A stretch of DNA of 64,000 nucleotides from assembly GCA_965153355.1 (NCBI GenBank), contig OZ231126.1, positions 39,618,001-39,682,000 on the forward strand. The letters are read 5' to 3'. Position numbers and translations under genes: made by a program. Of this stretch, positions 49,901 to 61,445 are shown piece by piece (the stretch's first letter is position 1; each line of letters begins with the position of its first letter). Below the pieces are notes generated by a model. It made no database searches, had not been told where the DNA came from, and was given only the letters and a program-made list of their open reading frames with translations. This DNA comes from Flaccisagitta enflata (taxonomy: Eukaryota > Chaetognatha > Sagittoidea > Aphragmophora).

Positions 49901-52575
49901 TTTTAGGGGTTATGGTGTCTTTGGAGTGTCAGAGGTGGCGATTTAGGTGGGATTTGGGGTGGTTGGATGGTTGTTTCCTCTGGCCTATATGAATAAACTA
50001 CTGTGTAGGTGATTTTAGGGGTTATGGTGTCTTTGGAGTGTCAGAGGTGGCGATTTAGGTGGGATTTGGGGTGGTTGGATGGTTGTTTCCTCTGGCCTAT
50101 ATGAATAAACTACTGTGTAGGTGATTTTAGGGGTTATGGTGTCTTTGGAGTGTCAGAGGTGGCGATTTAGGTGGGATTTGGGGTGGTTGGATGGTTGTTT
50201 CCTCTGGCCTATATGAATAAACTACTGTGTAGGTGATTTTAGGGGTTATGGTGTCTTTGGAGTGTCAGAGGTGGCGATTTAGGTGGGATTTGGGGTGGTT
50301 GGATGGTTGTTTCCTCTGGCCTATATGAATAAACTACTGTGTAGGTGATTTTAGGGGTTATGGTGTCTTTGGAGTGTCAGAGGTGGCGATTTAGGTGGGA
50401 TTTGGGGTGGTTGGATGGTTGTTTCCTCTGGCCTATATGAATAAACTACTGTGTAGGTGATTTTAGGGGTTATGGTGTCTTTGGAGTGTCAGAGGTGGCG
50501 ATTTAGGTGGGATTTGGGGTGGTTGGATGGTTGTTTCCTCTGGCCTATATGAATAAACTACTGTGTAGGTGATTTTAGGGGTTATGGTGTCTTTGGAGTG
50601 TCAGAGGTGGCGATTTAGGTGGGATTTGGGGTGGTTGGATGGTTGTTTCCTCTGGCCTATATGAATAAACTACTGTGTAGGTGATTTTAGGGGTTATGGT
50701 GTCTTTGGAGTGTCAGAGGTGGCGATTTAGGTGGGATTTGGGGTGGTTGGATGGTTGTTTCCTCTGGCCTATATGAATAAACTACTGTGTAGGTGATTTT
50801 AGGGGTTATGGTGTCTTTGGAGTGTCAGAGGTGGCGATTTAGGTGGGATTTGGGGTGGTTGGATGGTTGTTTCCTCTGGCCTATATGAATAAACTACTGT
50901 GTAGGTGATTTTAGGGGTTATGGTGTCTTTGGAGTGTCAGAGGTGGCGATTTAGGTGGGATTTGGGGTGGTTGGATGGTTGTTTCCTCTGGCCTATATGA
51001 ATAAACTACTGTGTAGGTGATTTTCGGGGTTATGGTGTCTTTGGAGTGTCAGAGGTGGCGATTTAGGTGGGATTTGGGGTGGTTGGATGGTTGTTTCCTC
51101 TGGCCTATATGAATAAACTACTGTGTAGGTGATTTTCGGGGTTATGGTGTCTTTGGAGTGTCAGAGGTGGCGATTTAGGTGGGATTTGGGGTAGTTGGAT
51201 GGTTGTTTCCTCTGGCCTATATGAATAAACTACTGTGTAGGTGATTTTAGGGGTTATGGTGTCTTTGGAATGTCAGAGGTGGCGATTTAGGTGGGATTTG
51301 GGGTGGTTGGATGGTTGTTTCCTCTGGCCTATATGAATAAACTACTGTGTAGGTGATTTTTAGGGGTTTTGGTGTCTTTGGAGTGTCAGAGGTGGCGATT
51401 TAGGTGGGATTTGGGGTGGTTGGATGGTTGTTTCCTCTGGCCTATATGAATAAACTACTGTGTAGGTGATTTTAGGGGTTATGGTGTCTTTGGAGTGTCA
51501 GAGGTGGCGATTTAGGTGGGATTTGGGGTGGTTGGATGGTTGTTTCCTCTGGCCTATATGAATAAACTACTGTGTAGGTGATTTTAGGGGTTATGGTGTC
51601 TTTGGAGTGTCAGGTCAGATTTAGGTGGGATTTGGGGTGGTTGGATGGTTGTTTCCTCTGCCTCCCTATGGAATAAACTACTGTGGGTGATTTTAGGGGT
51701 TATGGTGTCTTTGGAGTGTCAGAGGTATGATTTAGGTGGGATTTGGGGTGGTTGGATGGTTGTTTCTCTGGCCTATGAATAAACTACTGTGTAGGTGATT
51801 TTAGGGGTTATGGTGTCTTTGGAGTGTCAGAGGTGGCGATTTAGGTGGGATTTAGGCTGGTTGGATGGTTGTTTCCTCTGGCCTATATGAATAAACTACT
51901 GTGTAGGTGATTTTAGGGGTTATGGTGTCTTTGGAGTGTCAGAGGTGGCGATTTAGGTGGGATTTGGGGTGGTTTGATGGTTGTTTCCTCTGGCCTATAT
52001 GAATAAACTACTGTGTAGGTGATTTTAGGGGTTATGGTGTCTTTGGAGTGTCAGAGGTGGCGATTTAGGTGGGATTTGGGGTGGTTGGATGGTTGTTTCC
52101 TCTGGCCTATATGAATAAACTACTGTGTAGGTGATTTTAGGGGTTATGGTGTCTTTGGAGTGTCAGAGGTGGCGATTTAGGTGGGATTTGGGGTGGTTGG
52201 ATGGTTGTTTCCTCTGGCCTATATGAATAAACTACTGTGTAGGTGATTTTAGGGGTTATGGTGTCTTTGGAGTGTCAGAGGTGGCGATTTAGGTGGGATT
52301 TGGGGTGGTTGGATGGTTGTTTCCTCTGGCCTATATGAATAAACTACTGTGTAGGTGATTTTAGGGGTTATGGTGTCTTTGGAGTGTCAGAGGTGGCGAT
52401 TTAGGTGGGATTTGGGGTGGTTGGATGGTTGTTTCCTCTGGCCTATATGAATAAACTACTGTGTAGGTGATTTTAGGGGTTATGGTGTCTTTGGAGTGTC
52501 AGAGGTGGCGATTTAGGTGGGATTTGGGGTGGTTGGATGGTTGTTTCCTCTGGCCTATATGAATAAACTACTGTG
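46903..52575. repeat. Tandem array of 51 units of 112 bp (minisatellite/satellite)
   Basis: Units begin GGTTATGGTGTCTTTGGAGT and end ACTGTGTAGGTGATTTTAGG. Starts fall at 46904 + 112n up to 49256, then 49348 + 112n to 51252, then 51365, 51477, 51589, 51698, 51806, 51918 and every 112 to 52478. The last unit stops after 98 bp. Most units are identical or differ by one base (for example TTTTCGGGG at about 49140, 51024 and 51136). The unit is G-rich on this strand (GGTGGGATTTGGGGTGG, GGTTGG), so each has possible two-layer quadruplex runs. 112 is not a multiple of three and stops are frequent, so it is not a protein repeat. Confidence 0.98.
49257..49307. other. Foreign 51-bp core within array unit 22
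   Basis: Unit 22 (from 49256) lacks the first ~75 bp of the standard unit. In its place it has GTATCAAGAGAAAAAGTAGC, ACACTCTGGTCCCTCCACGA and AGCTATTCCGAT before the normal TCTGGCCTATATGAATAAAC resumes. The unit is 92 bp long instead of 112. Confidence 0.9.
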
Positions 52576-52968
52576 CTACCCCCGCCCACCCCGACACGTG
52601 TCCACCCACGCCAGCTCTCACGTGACTCTCACGCTTACAATTTGGCCTTCAAAACGTAAGAAAAAATCATGTTGGCGAGGAAGAAAAGGTATTTTAAAAA
52701 TGAGGCCGATCTTTCAATCTCATTCTTGATTTAAGAATGACATTTATCTTCAATTTTCTCCCAACTTAGTCGTGAAAAAATCTGTATCTATGTTTCGTCT
52801 TCTTGTTGCAGATTTGCGCCTGTATAAGAAGCGTTCGTCGGTCTGTCCATCCCTTGCATGGTCTTCAAAGTCGAAGTTGAAAAGCGTCAAAACAATTGTA
52901 TTTTCTTTGATGCCCACTTCTTGTATAAGCCGTGTATTAACTTGTGAGAATGGAATGGAACAGAAATT
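52576..52968. other. Right flank of the array, unassigned
   Basis: Starts with a C-rich stretch (CTACCCCCGCCCACCCCGAC, ACGTGTCCACCCACGCC), then AT-rich. AAGCGTTCGTCGGTCTGTCC at about 52830 is a short tetranucleotide-core relic. No gene recognised. Confidence 0.45.
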
Positions 52969-53130
52969 GAAAAAGAAAAAGAAAAAGAAAAAGAAAGAAA
53001 AGAAAAAGAAAAAGAAAAAGAAAAAGAAAAAGAAAAAGAAAAAGAAAAAGAAGAGGAAGAGGATAAGGGGAAGGGGAAAGGAAGAGGAAAAATGAAAAAT
53101 GAAAAAAAAGAATGTAAAAAAGAAAAGAAG
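52969..53130. repeat. (GAAAAA)n purine tract
   Basis: GAAAAA hexamers at 52969-53052, then GAGGAAGAGG-type purines. Same hexamer as at 15.8 kb. Confidence 0.93.
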
Positions 53131-53281
53131 AAATCTGCAATTTGAGTGCCGTGGAATGACGTTTTTGCAATTACTACAAAGTAACTTTGCGCCTTTTCAA
53201 AGCTATCTCTGTGTCTACCCGATCCTACCTGATCAATTTTACAACGATTTACTTCATGTCTCTGGCTCTTTCTCACTCATT

Positions 53282-53285
<4 letters not shown>

Positions 53286-53343
<58 letters not shown>
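53286..53343. repeat. (CT)n microsatellite
   Basis: Pure CT, about 58 bp. Confidence 0.97.
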
Positions 53344-53345
<2 letters not shown>

Positions 53346-55522
53346 GAAAAGGTGAATAATCAGCCGGTTTACGTGGCCCTTGACCTAATTAACCTATAAA
53401 AAGCTTCCATTTATATCCCATTGTTAAAGACTATTAAGTTTTATGACTACTTATCGTGAACCAACGTGAAAAGATAAGAGCATTGTACCCACCCTTACCC
53501 CGTGAATCGTCATGATTGATATTTTGCATCTGACATGGTAGAAGCCTTCAGCTCTTAGGTTAATGTATTTTGGGCATTGTTATTCCTGACAGCGGAACAA
53601 AAAACTCATAGATAAAAAGATAAGGTATAAGCTTAAAAAAGTCTCAGTAATAAGACAAAACGCAGTATTCTATATATCATTTTTTAGTTGGTTGATTGGT
53701 TACTTACTTTCTCTCTGTTTTGTGCCTCTACCCAACCACCCGCGGATATATGAGACTGGGTTTTCCTGTTTTTTTTTCAATCTCCCTGAAATGATTCCTC
53801 GAGAAATGTCACAAGAACAATTTTGATAACGCTGTAATTCAAGTCTTATCAGGCTCAATCTCGCCTATTTTTTTGACTCAGCTTCTTTTTAACTACAAAC
53901 AAAATTTTCATTTGGCCTGTTTATGGATCATCTCAAACCTCTGCAAGAACCTCTTTGTAATCGATATTTGATGGCAGAGACAGGGTGTCTCAAAATTGTC
54001 ATGTTACCATACCATAAGAAGCTCAAATGGATGTAAAAAGGAATCTCATAGTAAGCAAATTGAAAACTAAAACAATGAAGAAGACACTGGATTCCAATAA
54101 ATTGGTTAAATTTAGTAGGCATCCAATATGGCAAGAATCCCAGGATTCAGGGCACATCGGGGGGCCATAAGCTGTCTTAACTTTCGGTTTAGACGCCAAT
54201 TTCACCTTGTTAAATTGAAAATCATGAAGCGCCTGTGCCTGTGTCATCATCTATAAAGAAATCACTAGCAAAAGTTGTTCTTCTGCCTTCTTCTTGCTCT
54301 CTGTTTTAGCGGCCCTCTAGGAGCACAAAGCAGAAAACGCAAAAAACAAATGAACATGGCAGCGGCAGCGTCAGGAGCAGCGGCAGAGGATTTAAAAACA
54401 AGCTGCAGTCTCTTGATCTTTGAGGAATTTATGATAATAGTACACATTTAAAACTCAAAGGCGCAGTATGTTTTACTTTGAACCAAGCATTGTCCACTTA
54501 CACACAGCAAGTTAAGACAGCCCCTCATTCACTTATCCGAATCTTTCACTGGTGCTATGCGTTTTTAGCTTAAAATTTCCTGCCTACATTTAGTCACTTA
54601 TCATTTTTCTATGGAATCAAATGAAAATAGAAAGGATCAATTCATTCAAAAGGATAGTTGCGCCAAAGACCCAGGCCATCTTTGGGGTATAAATGAATAA
54701 ATCGACGAGGTCTTTTGTCTTACAGACTTTCTAAGCGGGGTTTTATTTAGGGCTAGGGGAAGGGTCAGGGTTAGGGACGGGGTTGGGGATAGGGTTAGGG
54801 TTAGCGTTAGGGCTAGGTCAGAGTTGGGTTTTATACATCACAATCCAAATCTGCTCGAACTAACGCTTCGCCCTTGCGTGAAAACCCCCCAAAAAACATA
54901 AGATTTGAATCGTTTTAGAAAAGACTTCCAAGAGACGGCAGCATAACAAATGCAGCAGTAATTGTGGAGACTTAGATATTAGAAGTCTTGCAAATACTCG
55001 AATATTAATACACTTCTTAAAGGCTGTTTCTATAATCTCCTTTTTGTGAGATGGCAATATAGGTCAATTTAAAAATTGAGAAAATTTGACAAAAACATTT
55101 ATGATAAGATAGCTTATGTCAATATGAACATGGTTCAAAAACTGAATTTTGTTACTGATCCTTGATTTTCAAGTAAATTAGGCTGAAATGCAACAAATAA
55201 TGATTGAAAATAATCAGAAATTGGGTTGTTATAGTCAGCAAAACCAAAAAAATGGGAATATTTTACTAAATCACAGTTCAAGAATTCAATCAGACCCGAT
55301 TCTGCTGAAAAACATTGAGATTTCAATTTTTTTTGAAAATTCTCTATTAGCAGCTTTTTTGGCTGGTTGGGCCAGCTGGCAAAAATTTACTGAATCTTTT
55401 GGCAACTATCAATTTAAGTGGGCATTCTCTGAAAGAACCACTGTGCAAAATTTCAGCCAAATCGAACAAATATTTTAGAAGTTATGCCGTTTTTTAAAAT
55501 TTTTGAGTACAAAATCCGGACA
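53344..55522. other. Unassigned DNA
   Basis: About 2.2 kb with no recognisable gene. It contains the TTAGGG-like patch listed separately and a short GCAGCGGCAGCG-type stretch at about 54358-54390. Confidence 0.45.
54748..54828. repeat. Degenerate TTAGGG-like (telomere-type) patch
   Basis: TTAGGGCTAGGGGAAGGGTC, AGGGTTAGGGACGGGG, ATAGGGTTAGGGTTAGCGTT, AGGGCTAGG. About 80 bp of imperfect hexamers on the plus strand. It could be an interstitial telomeric remnant or simply G-rich drift. Confidence 0.55.
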
Positions 55523-55669
55523 TGCCAATGTGGCCATTTTGACCTAATTTTTAGGCCCCCTAGGGGTAGGGGTAGTCACAAAAAATGGTTCGGCAAGGTA
55601 ATCTGGGTAGTTAGGGAGCCAACATTAAAAACTTGTCACACTGCAATAAACATTGCAGTAACACTGTTA
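55523..55669 (+). repeat. ~147-bp direct repeat, copy 1
   Basis: TGCCAATGTGGCCATTTTGA, TTTTTAGGCCCCCTAGGGGT, AAAAAATGGTTCGGCAAGGT, CATTGCAGTAACACTGTTA. Matches 56409-56559. Confidence 0.85.
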
Positions 55670-56408
55670 CTCTGTTTGTAATAGTATCAGTACATTATTG
55701 ATCCATGCAAAAAATATTTCGTCTCTCTCAGAGGGTTTCCAAGATATGGGCATTTCATGATTTTTTTGGTTTACCATTTTTCTGGGAGTGCATACATGCA
55801 CCGATAACAAAGAATGAACTACGAAGATTCATCGTGAAGCGTGATAATTCTGCAACAATTTACTGACCAATCACATTGAAAATTTCATTATGGCTGAATG
55901 CCCGGGAGTTAAAACTTGAAATTTTCAGTGTAGATGCAAAATTTCATGCTCTTTCTCATCGTTTTATCCAAATTTCTATCATCAGTTTCACTATGGCATG
56001 ACAGTGACAGACTTAAAGTGTGACATAAGTGTGACAGAAGAGCTGGGGGGTGTGCGGAATAATCACGCTTGAAGAAAAGTGTCATTACGCGGGATTAGGG
56101 TGTCACGGTGGCATGAAATTTGGAGCATATGTCCTTCAAGTAGTCCTCTATTAGACAGAAACCTGAAAAGTGATTAACTTTGAGAATTAATAGTGTTTTA
56201 AAAAAAGATAATTGGCATAATCAGATTTTGCCATGAAATGGCAAAAAAATTAGAAGGATCAAAATTTGATGATAATACAATATTTGAACAACTTAACATT
56301 TGCGCAGTGAGATGAAATTTTTTGTACATCACATCGGATTGATGATAACTGATTAAAAGCTGAGAAATGATCAGATAATCTATTTTTTGATAGGTTTTGC
56401 TTGTTATT
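55670..56408. other. Unassigned DNA between the direct repeats
   Basis: AT-rich. Several GAAATTTC and AAATTTCATG words but no gene or bounded repeat recognised. Confidence 0.4.
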
Positions 56409-56559
56409 TGCCAATGTCGCCATTTTCACCTAATTTTTAGGCCCCCTAGGGGTAGGGGTGTCACAAAAAATGGTTTGGCAAGGTAATCCGGGTAGTTAGG
56501 GAGGTCAGCCAACATTAAAAACTTGTCTCACTGCAATAAACATTGCGGTAACACTGTTA
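56409..56559 (+). repeat. ~151-bp direct repeat, copy 2
   Basis: TGCCAATGTCGCCATTTTCA, TTTTTAGGCCCCCTAGGGGT, AAAAAATGGTTTGGCAAGGT, CATTGCGGTAACACTGTTA. It ends about 55 bp before copy B of the large element. Confidence 0.85.
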
Positions 56560-58460
56560 ACGTGGTGGTAAGTCGGGTTCTCGCGTCAAAAAGAGATTAT
56601 GACATAAGCCTTATAGTCCAGTCTCTTAAAGGAATAAAAAAAAAGAACTCGGCGTTTTTGGGGCAAAGCGTGAAAATTTGCATACGGGGTCAGTTTTTCG
56701 TGCCGAACAAGACTAGACGGGGTACACGTCTGATTTTTAAGTGTACCCCGTTCAAAAACGCGATTTTTTGTCCAAAAAACACTTTGAAATGGCGCTGACG
56801 CCAAACCAGTTGACGGATGACCATAAAAATTTACGTGAAGAAAAATATGCCTTTTTTCTACTTGCATGCAAAATTTCAGCAAAATCGGTTCAGTAGAAGC
56901 GAAGATATTGCCGTTTAAAGTTTAGGCCTATTTTCAAAAAAAGGGCTATATTTCAATTTTGGGGTAAAATTGTGTTTTTTTGAGCTGGAAGTCTGAAATT
57001 GGTTTCACTTGCATATATTACCCTAATTTACTCTAAAAACAAAAAAAAAATGAAAAAATCCCAAGTTTTTTCCATTTTATGGCAAAAAAACCACAAAATT
57101 AGGTCTCAAAATTTTGTCCTGGTTTTCAAAAAGGGCTAGTGCAAGGAAAATATTGAAATCATTGGCGCCCACTCAGGGAATCTATTGTCATAAAGTGTAC
57201 CAACTTATTCACAAACTTTCAGAGGGGTACATTAACCCAAAAAGACAAAATTTAATTTCAAATATTTAAAAAATGCGACCCAAAATTTTGCATTTTTGGA
57301 CCCCCAGGGACATTTGGTAACGCTACGGCCAAACGCTTTGAGTGATTTGCCTAAAATTTTGCATGCAAGTCCCAATATGTTAAGGGCATATCTGTGCCAA
57401 ATTTCAGCTTTTGAATCAAATAACAAAATTGATTTTTTGGCTTGAAAATCCAGAAAAAAGGTCCAAAACGGCAAAATTTTGGTTTTTTAGCCATAAAACG
57501 CTCAAATTTTGTGTCACATGTCTGAAATTTTGCACAGGGACTCCCTTTAGGATTGCCCATAAGAGGGAAAAAAAATTTGACCAAGTTCTCAATCAATTTG
57601 GGTGAAATGGGCAAAAGTTTAAAAAATCATTTTTCAAAAATTTGCAAAAATCATAAAACATGGCTATTTCTTGGAAAAAATTTCAAAAAAATCCAAACAC
57701 TATTGGGAACAAATCAACATACACATATTTACTTGTATGTCAAATTTTATGGCACTCCTCCAACTGAAAGACATGAAAAATACCTTAAAAATCTTGAAAA
57801 ATAGGTCAAAAAATTCTTCGTTTTTGGGTACCTGGGTACATTTTGTACCGCTATGGCCAAACGCCTTAACCCATCTGCACAAAATTTTGCACACTAGTTC
57901 TCAACTACTAAGAGAGTCTCCATGCCAAATTTCAGCCTCCAACTCAAATTTTAAATACAAATTTTAAGCTATATTTTCCTCAAAAAGAGCAAAAAAATGC
58001 AAATTTAAAGCGTTTTTTGGCCGTAAAACACTCAATTTTTGGGCTACATGCCTGAAATTTTGTCTGTAAGTCTACCAGTAATAGGAAATTACCCATGCCA
58101 AATATCGACCTAGTGCTCAAATTCTAAGTGTTTTTTTTTTTACCAAAAATTCAATAAAATGGCTTAAAAATACAAAATTATGGCTTCTGTAAGCCGTAAA
58201 TCACTCAATTTTTAGACAAAGTGCCTAAAATTTTGCATGCAAGTACCCTAGTGTAAAAAAAATATACAAGCAAAATTTCAACTTCCTTTCAGGATACTAA
58301 GTGTGACCTTTTTGCCAAAAAATCTCAAAAATAGCCCTAAAAAGGTAAATTTTTAGCATTTTTTGGCTTTAAAAAGCTTATCATTGAGGCTACACGGATG
58401 AAATTTTGCACTAAAAGTCATTAGTGATAGGAAAGTTTCCTGGGAAATTTCAGCCCAAAT

Positions 58461-58614
58461 TCGGGCCATAAGGCTCAAATCCCAGCCCTATGATTCAAAT
58501 CCCAACCCAAACGTCCAAATCTCTGTTGCTAGAAGGAGAAGGAGAAATTTCCTAATGCCTTGCTCCCTTCCTGAACATTTATCACAACCTACTTAGGCAG
58601 GGCACGGGTACTGC
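58461..58614 (-). mobile_element. Partial family P copy in copy B
   Basis: Same position and sequence as 38590-38743 in copy A, so it was carried by the element rather than inserted separately. Confidence 0.6.
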
Positions 58615-58998
58615 AAATATCTCAAAATCTATCCTGTCTGAATACACTGGGTTACTCTAGATAGGATTTGGTACAGAACACCACTTAAATGAATTATGAA
58701 AAAAATCAAGCCTGGAAAGCCTGGAAAAGCCTGGAAAAAAGTCTTTGGACTTTTATTGCTTTGGTTGTTATGAATCTAAATGAATTCACTCCTTCATTCA
58801 TTCAACAAATTTATTGTTTTAAATTCAAAATATCAACAAGGCCAAAAGATAAGATGCAATCAAACTGCACAATAAATTAGAGGCATCAATCAAAGAATTG
58901 AATAAATAAATCAAGAAATGATTAATTGATTGTTAAAACAAATAAGGCCAACACCTATAAGTCGCATGCAAGACTTACATAATTACTTAAATATACAA

Positions 58999-61005
58999 TA
59001 GGACAGGGGTTCTGACACAGATTTTGGCAGATCCTTCTTGTTAATGGCACTTTGGCTCAAAATCAATGTAGTATTAATGTTCTGCCTTCAAAAGTCGCAT
59101 TGGGTATCAGGAAATTGTGACCGCCACCCCCCCACCCTCCCTCAGAAGGTGGTGACCTCCAAAGATTAAGCAATTTGCCTTCTTTTGCTAATAAATTCTA
59201 AATGGATCATTCAAAGAGCCTGGTGATGGTCTCATTTGAAAGGTATTTACGTGAAGAACATGAAAGATAACTGATATGAAAGAGGGGACCCAAGGGGGGC
59301 CCTTAAGGGGCCCCTAAAGTGATTGAAGGCGCCCCCAAAGCATCCAATACATGAAAATGTGCAATGATTTGTTAAAAAACTAGGTAATGGTGTCATTTAA
59401 AACGTTTCTACCCATAGAATATGAAAAATTACTGATATGGAAGAGGGGGCTCCAAAGGGGCCCCTAAAGAACCCCAAAGAGGTTAAAGGGGCCTTTGAAG
59501 GATCTATAAGCATGAAAATGTAGATTGGACTCTTTGATAAATCTGATTGTGGTGTTTTTGGAAGGTATCTATGTGGAGAACATGAAATGTTATTAACATG
59601 GAGGATGGGGTCCCTAGGTGGCCGCTTAGGGCCCCCAAAGGGCTTGAAGAGGACCCCAAAGGATCTAAAGTCTTGAAAATTTAAAATGAATTGTTCAATT
59701 AATCTGAAAATGGTCTCATTTAGAAGGTATTTACTTAAAAAACATAAAACATTACTGATATGAAAAAATTTGGTTTCCAGGGGGCCCCTAAGGAGTCGCT
59801 AGGGAGTAAAAGAGGGCCCTAATGAATCCAAAATCATGAAAATCTTGAATTGTCATAGTTTTCTCTAAAGGACAGACTGAAAAAAACAAACAGATAAGTA
59901 TACAGACAGACAGACACACAAAAAGACAGACACACAAAAAGACAGACAGACAAATGTGTCAAGATTGTCCCTTAATCTTGACACATAGGAGTTGAGATCC
60001 ATAACTGATTGCCCTGCTAAACTCAACTGAACTCCACACTCTGCACTCTCACTCTCTTGGTTTATCCGCCCATTTGTCTGTCTGTCTTTTCATCTGTCTC
60101 TCTGTTTGTATACCTATCTGTTAGTTTATTTCGGTCTGTCTTTTAGAGAAAACTATGACAATTCAAGATTTTCATGATTTTGGATTCATTGGGGCCCTCT
60201 TTTACTCCTTAGTGGCTCCTTTGGGGCCCCCTGGGAACCAAATTTTCCATATCAGTAACGTTTTATGTTTTTTATGTAAATACCTTCCAAATGAGACCAC
60301 TACCAGATTTTTTGAACAATTCAATTTAAATTTTCAAGAATTTAGATCCTTTGGGGTCCTCTTCAATCCTTTTGGGGGCCCTAAGCGGTCACCTAGGGAC
60401 CCCACCATCCTTGTCAATAACATTTCATGTTCTCCACATAGATACCTTCCAAAAACACCACAATCAGATTTATCAAAGAGTCCAATCTACATTTTCATGG
60501 TTATAGATCCTTCAAGGGCCCCTTTAACCTCTATGGGGTTCTTTAGGGGCCCCTTTGGAGCCCCCTCTTCCATATCAGTAATTTTTCATATTCTATGGGT
60601 AGAAACGTTTTGAATGACACCATTACTTAGTTTTTTTAACAAATCATTGCACATTTTCATGTATTGGATGCTTTGGGGGCCCCTTCAATAACTGTAGGGG
60701 CTCTCTAAGGTCTCTGGGATCCTTCATATCAGTAATCTTTCATGTTCTACACGTAAATACCTTTCAAATGAGAACATCACCAGGCTTTTTGAATGATCCA
60801 TTTAGAATTTAATATCAAAAGAAGGCGAATTGCTTAATCTTTAAGAGGTCACCACCTTCTGAGGGGGGGGTGGGGGGGTGGCGGTCACAATTCCTGATAC
60901 CCAATGCGACTTTTGAAGGCAGAACATTAATACTATATTGATTTTGAGCCAAAGTGCCGTTAACAAGAAGGATCTGCCAAAATCTGTGTCAGAACCCCTG
61001 TCCTA
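58999..61005. mobile_element. 2,007-bp hairpin (foldback) hAT-like element with 8-bp target duplication
   Basis: Terminal repeats TAGGACAGGGGTTCTGACAC and its complement. The flanks are a perfect direct repeat ATATACAA (58991-58998 and 61006-61013). Copy A has the unoccupied site with one ATATACAA at 39120-39127, so the limits are exact. Nearly the whole element is two inverted arms (about 58999-59950 and 60060-61005). Each is built from about four ~161-bp units (GGTATTTACGTG, GAACATGAAA, TTACTGATATGGAAGAGGGG, GGCCCCTAA words). The central loop has a small hairpin (GTGTCAAGATT..AATCTTGACAC, 59956-59984). The 8-bp duplication and CAGGGGTTC-containing end favour hAT. The 152-codon frame at 60155-60613 is a by-product. 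Confidence 0.9.
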
Positions 61006-61013
61006 ATATACAA

Positions 61014-61385
61014 CCATATAACTAAAATGACCTCCATTGAAGTTAATTGACTTAAGATGACTTCAAATGATTAAAAATGATTTAAAATGATTTGAAATGA
61101 TTTAGAATGACTAAGTTGACTTAATCTGACCTAAAATGACAAAAATGACTTGAGTGACTACAATGACTAAAACTGACTCAACATCATTTTGAATGACTTA
61201 AATTGACCAAGATTGACTTAAATTTCACTTAAAGTGATCTAAATTGACTTAGATTGACCTTAAATCATTAACATAACTAAAATGAATAAAATGACTCAAA
61301 CAACTAAAATTGACTTAAAATGGCCTAAAATGATCTTATTTGACTAGAAATGACCTAGTAGACTGAAAATCAGTTAGTAGGAATA
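61014..61385. repeat. Degenerate AATGACTTAAA-type short repeat (copy B)
   Basis: Counterpart of 39128-39500 with very few differences. Confidence 0.8.
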
Positions 61386-61445
61386 AAACCAACCGACCGA
61401 CCGACCGACTGACCGACCGATCATGAAGATGCAGACACCAGGATC

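Noticed and set aside
46903-52575. Possible CRISPR array
   Set aside because: The units are contiguous 112-bp copies with no unique spacers. This is a eukaryotic tandem satellite.
60155-60613. 152-codon frame in the hairpin element
   Set aside because: It lies inside the inverted 161-bp units and reads through GGGGCCCC words as Gly/Pro/Phe. It is not a transposase.
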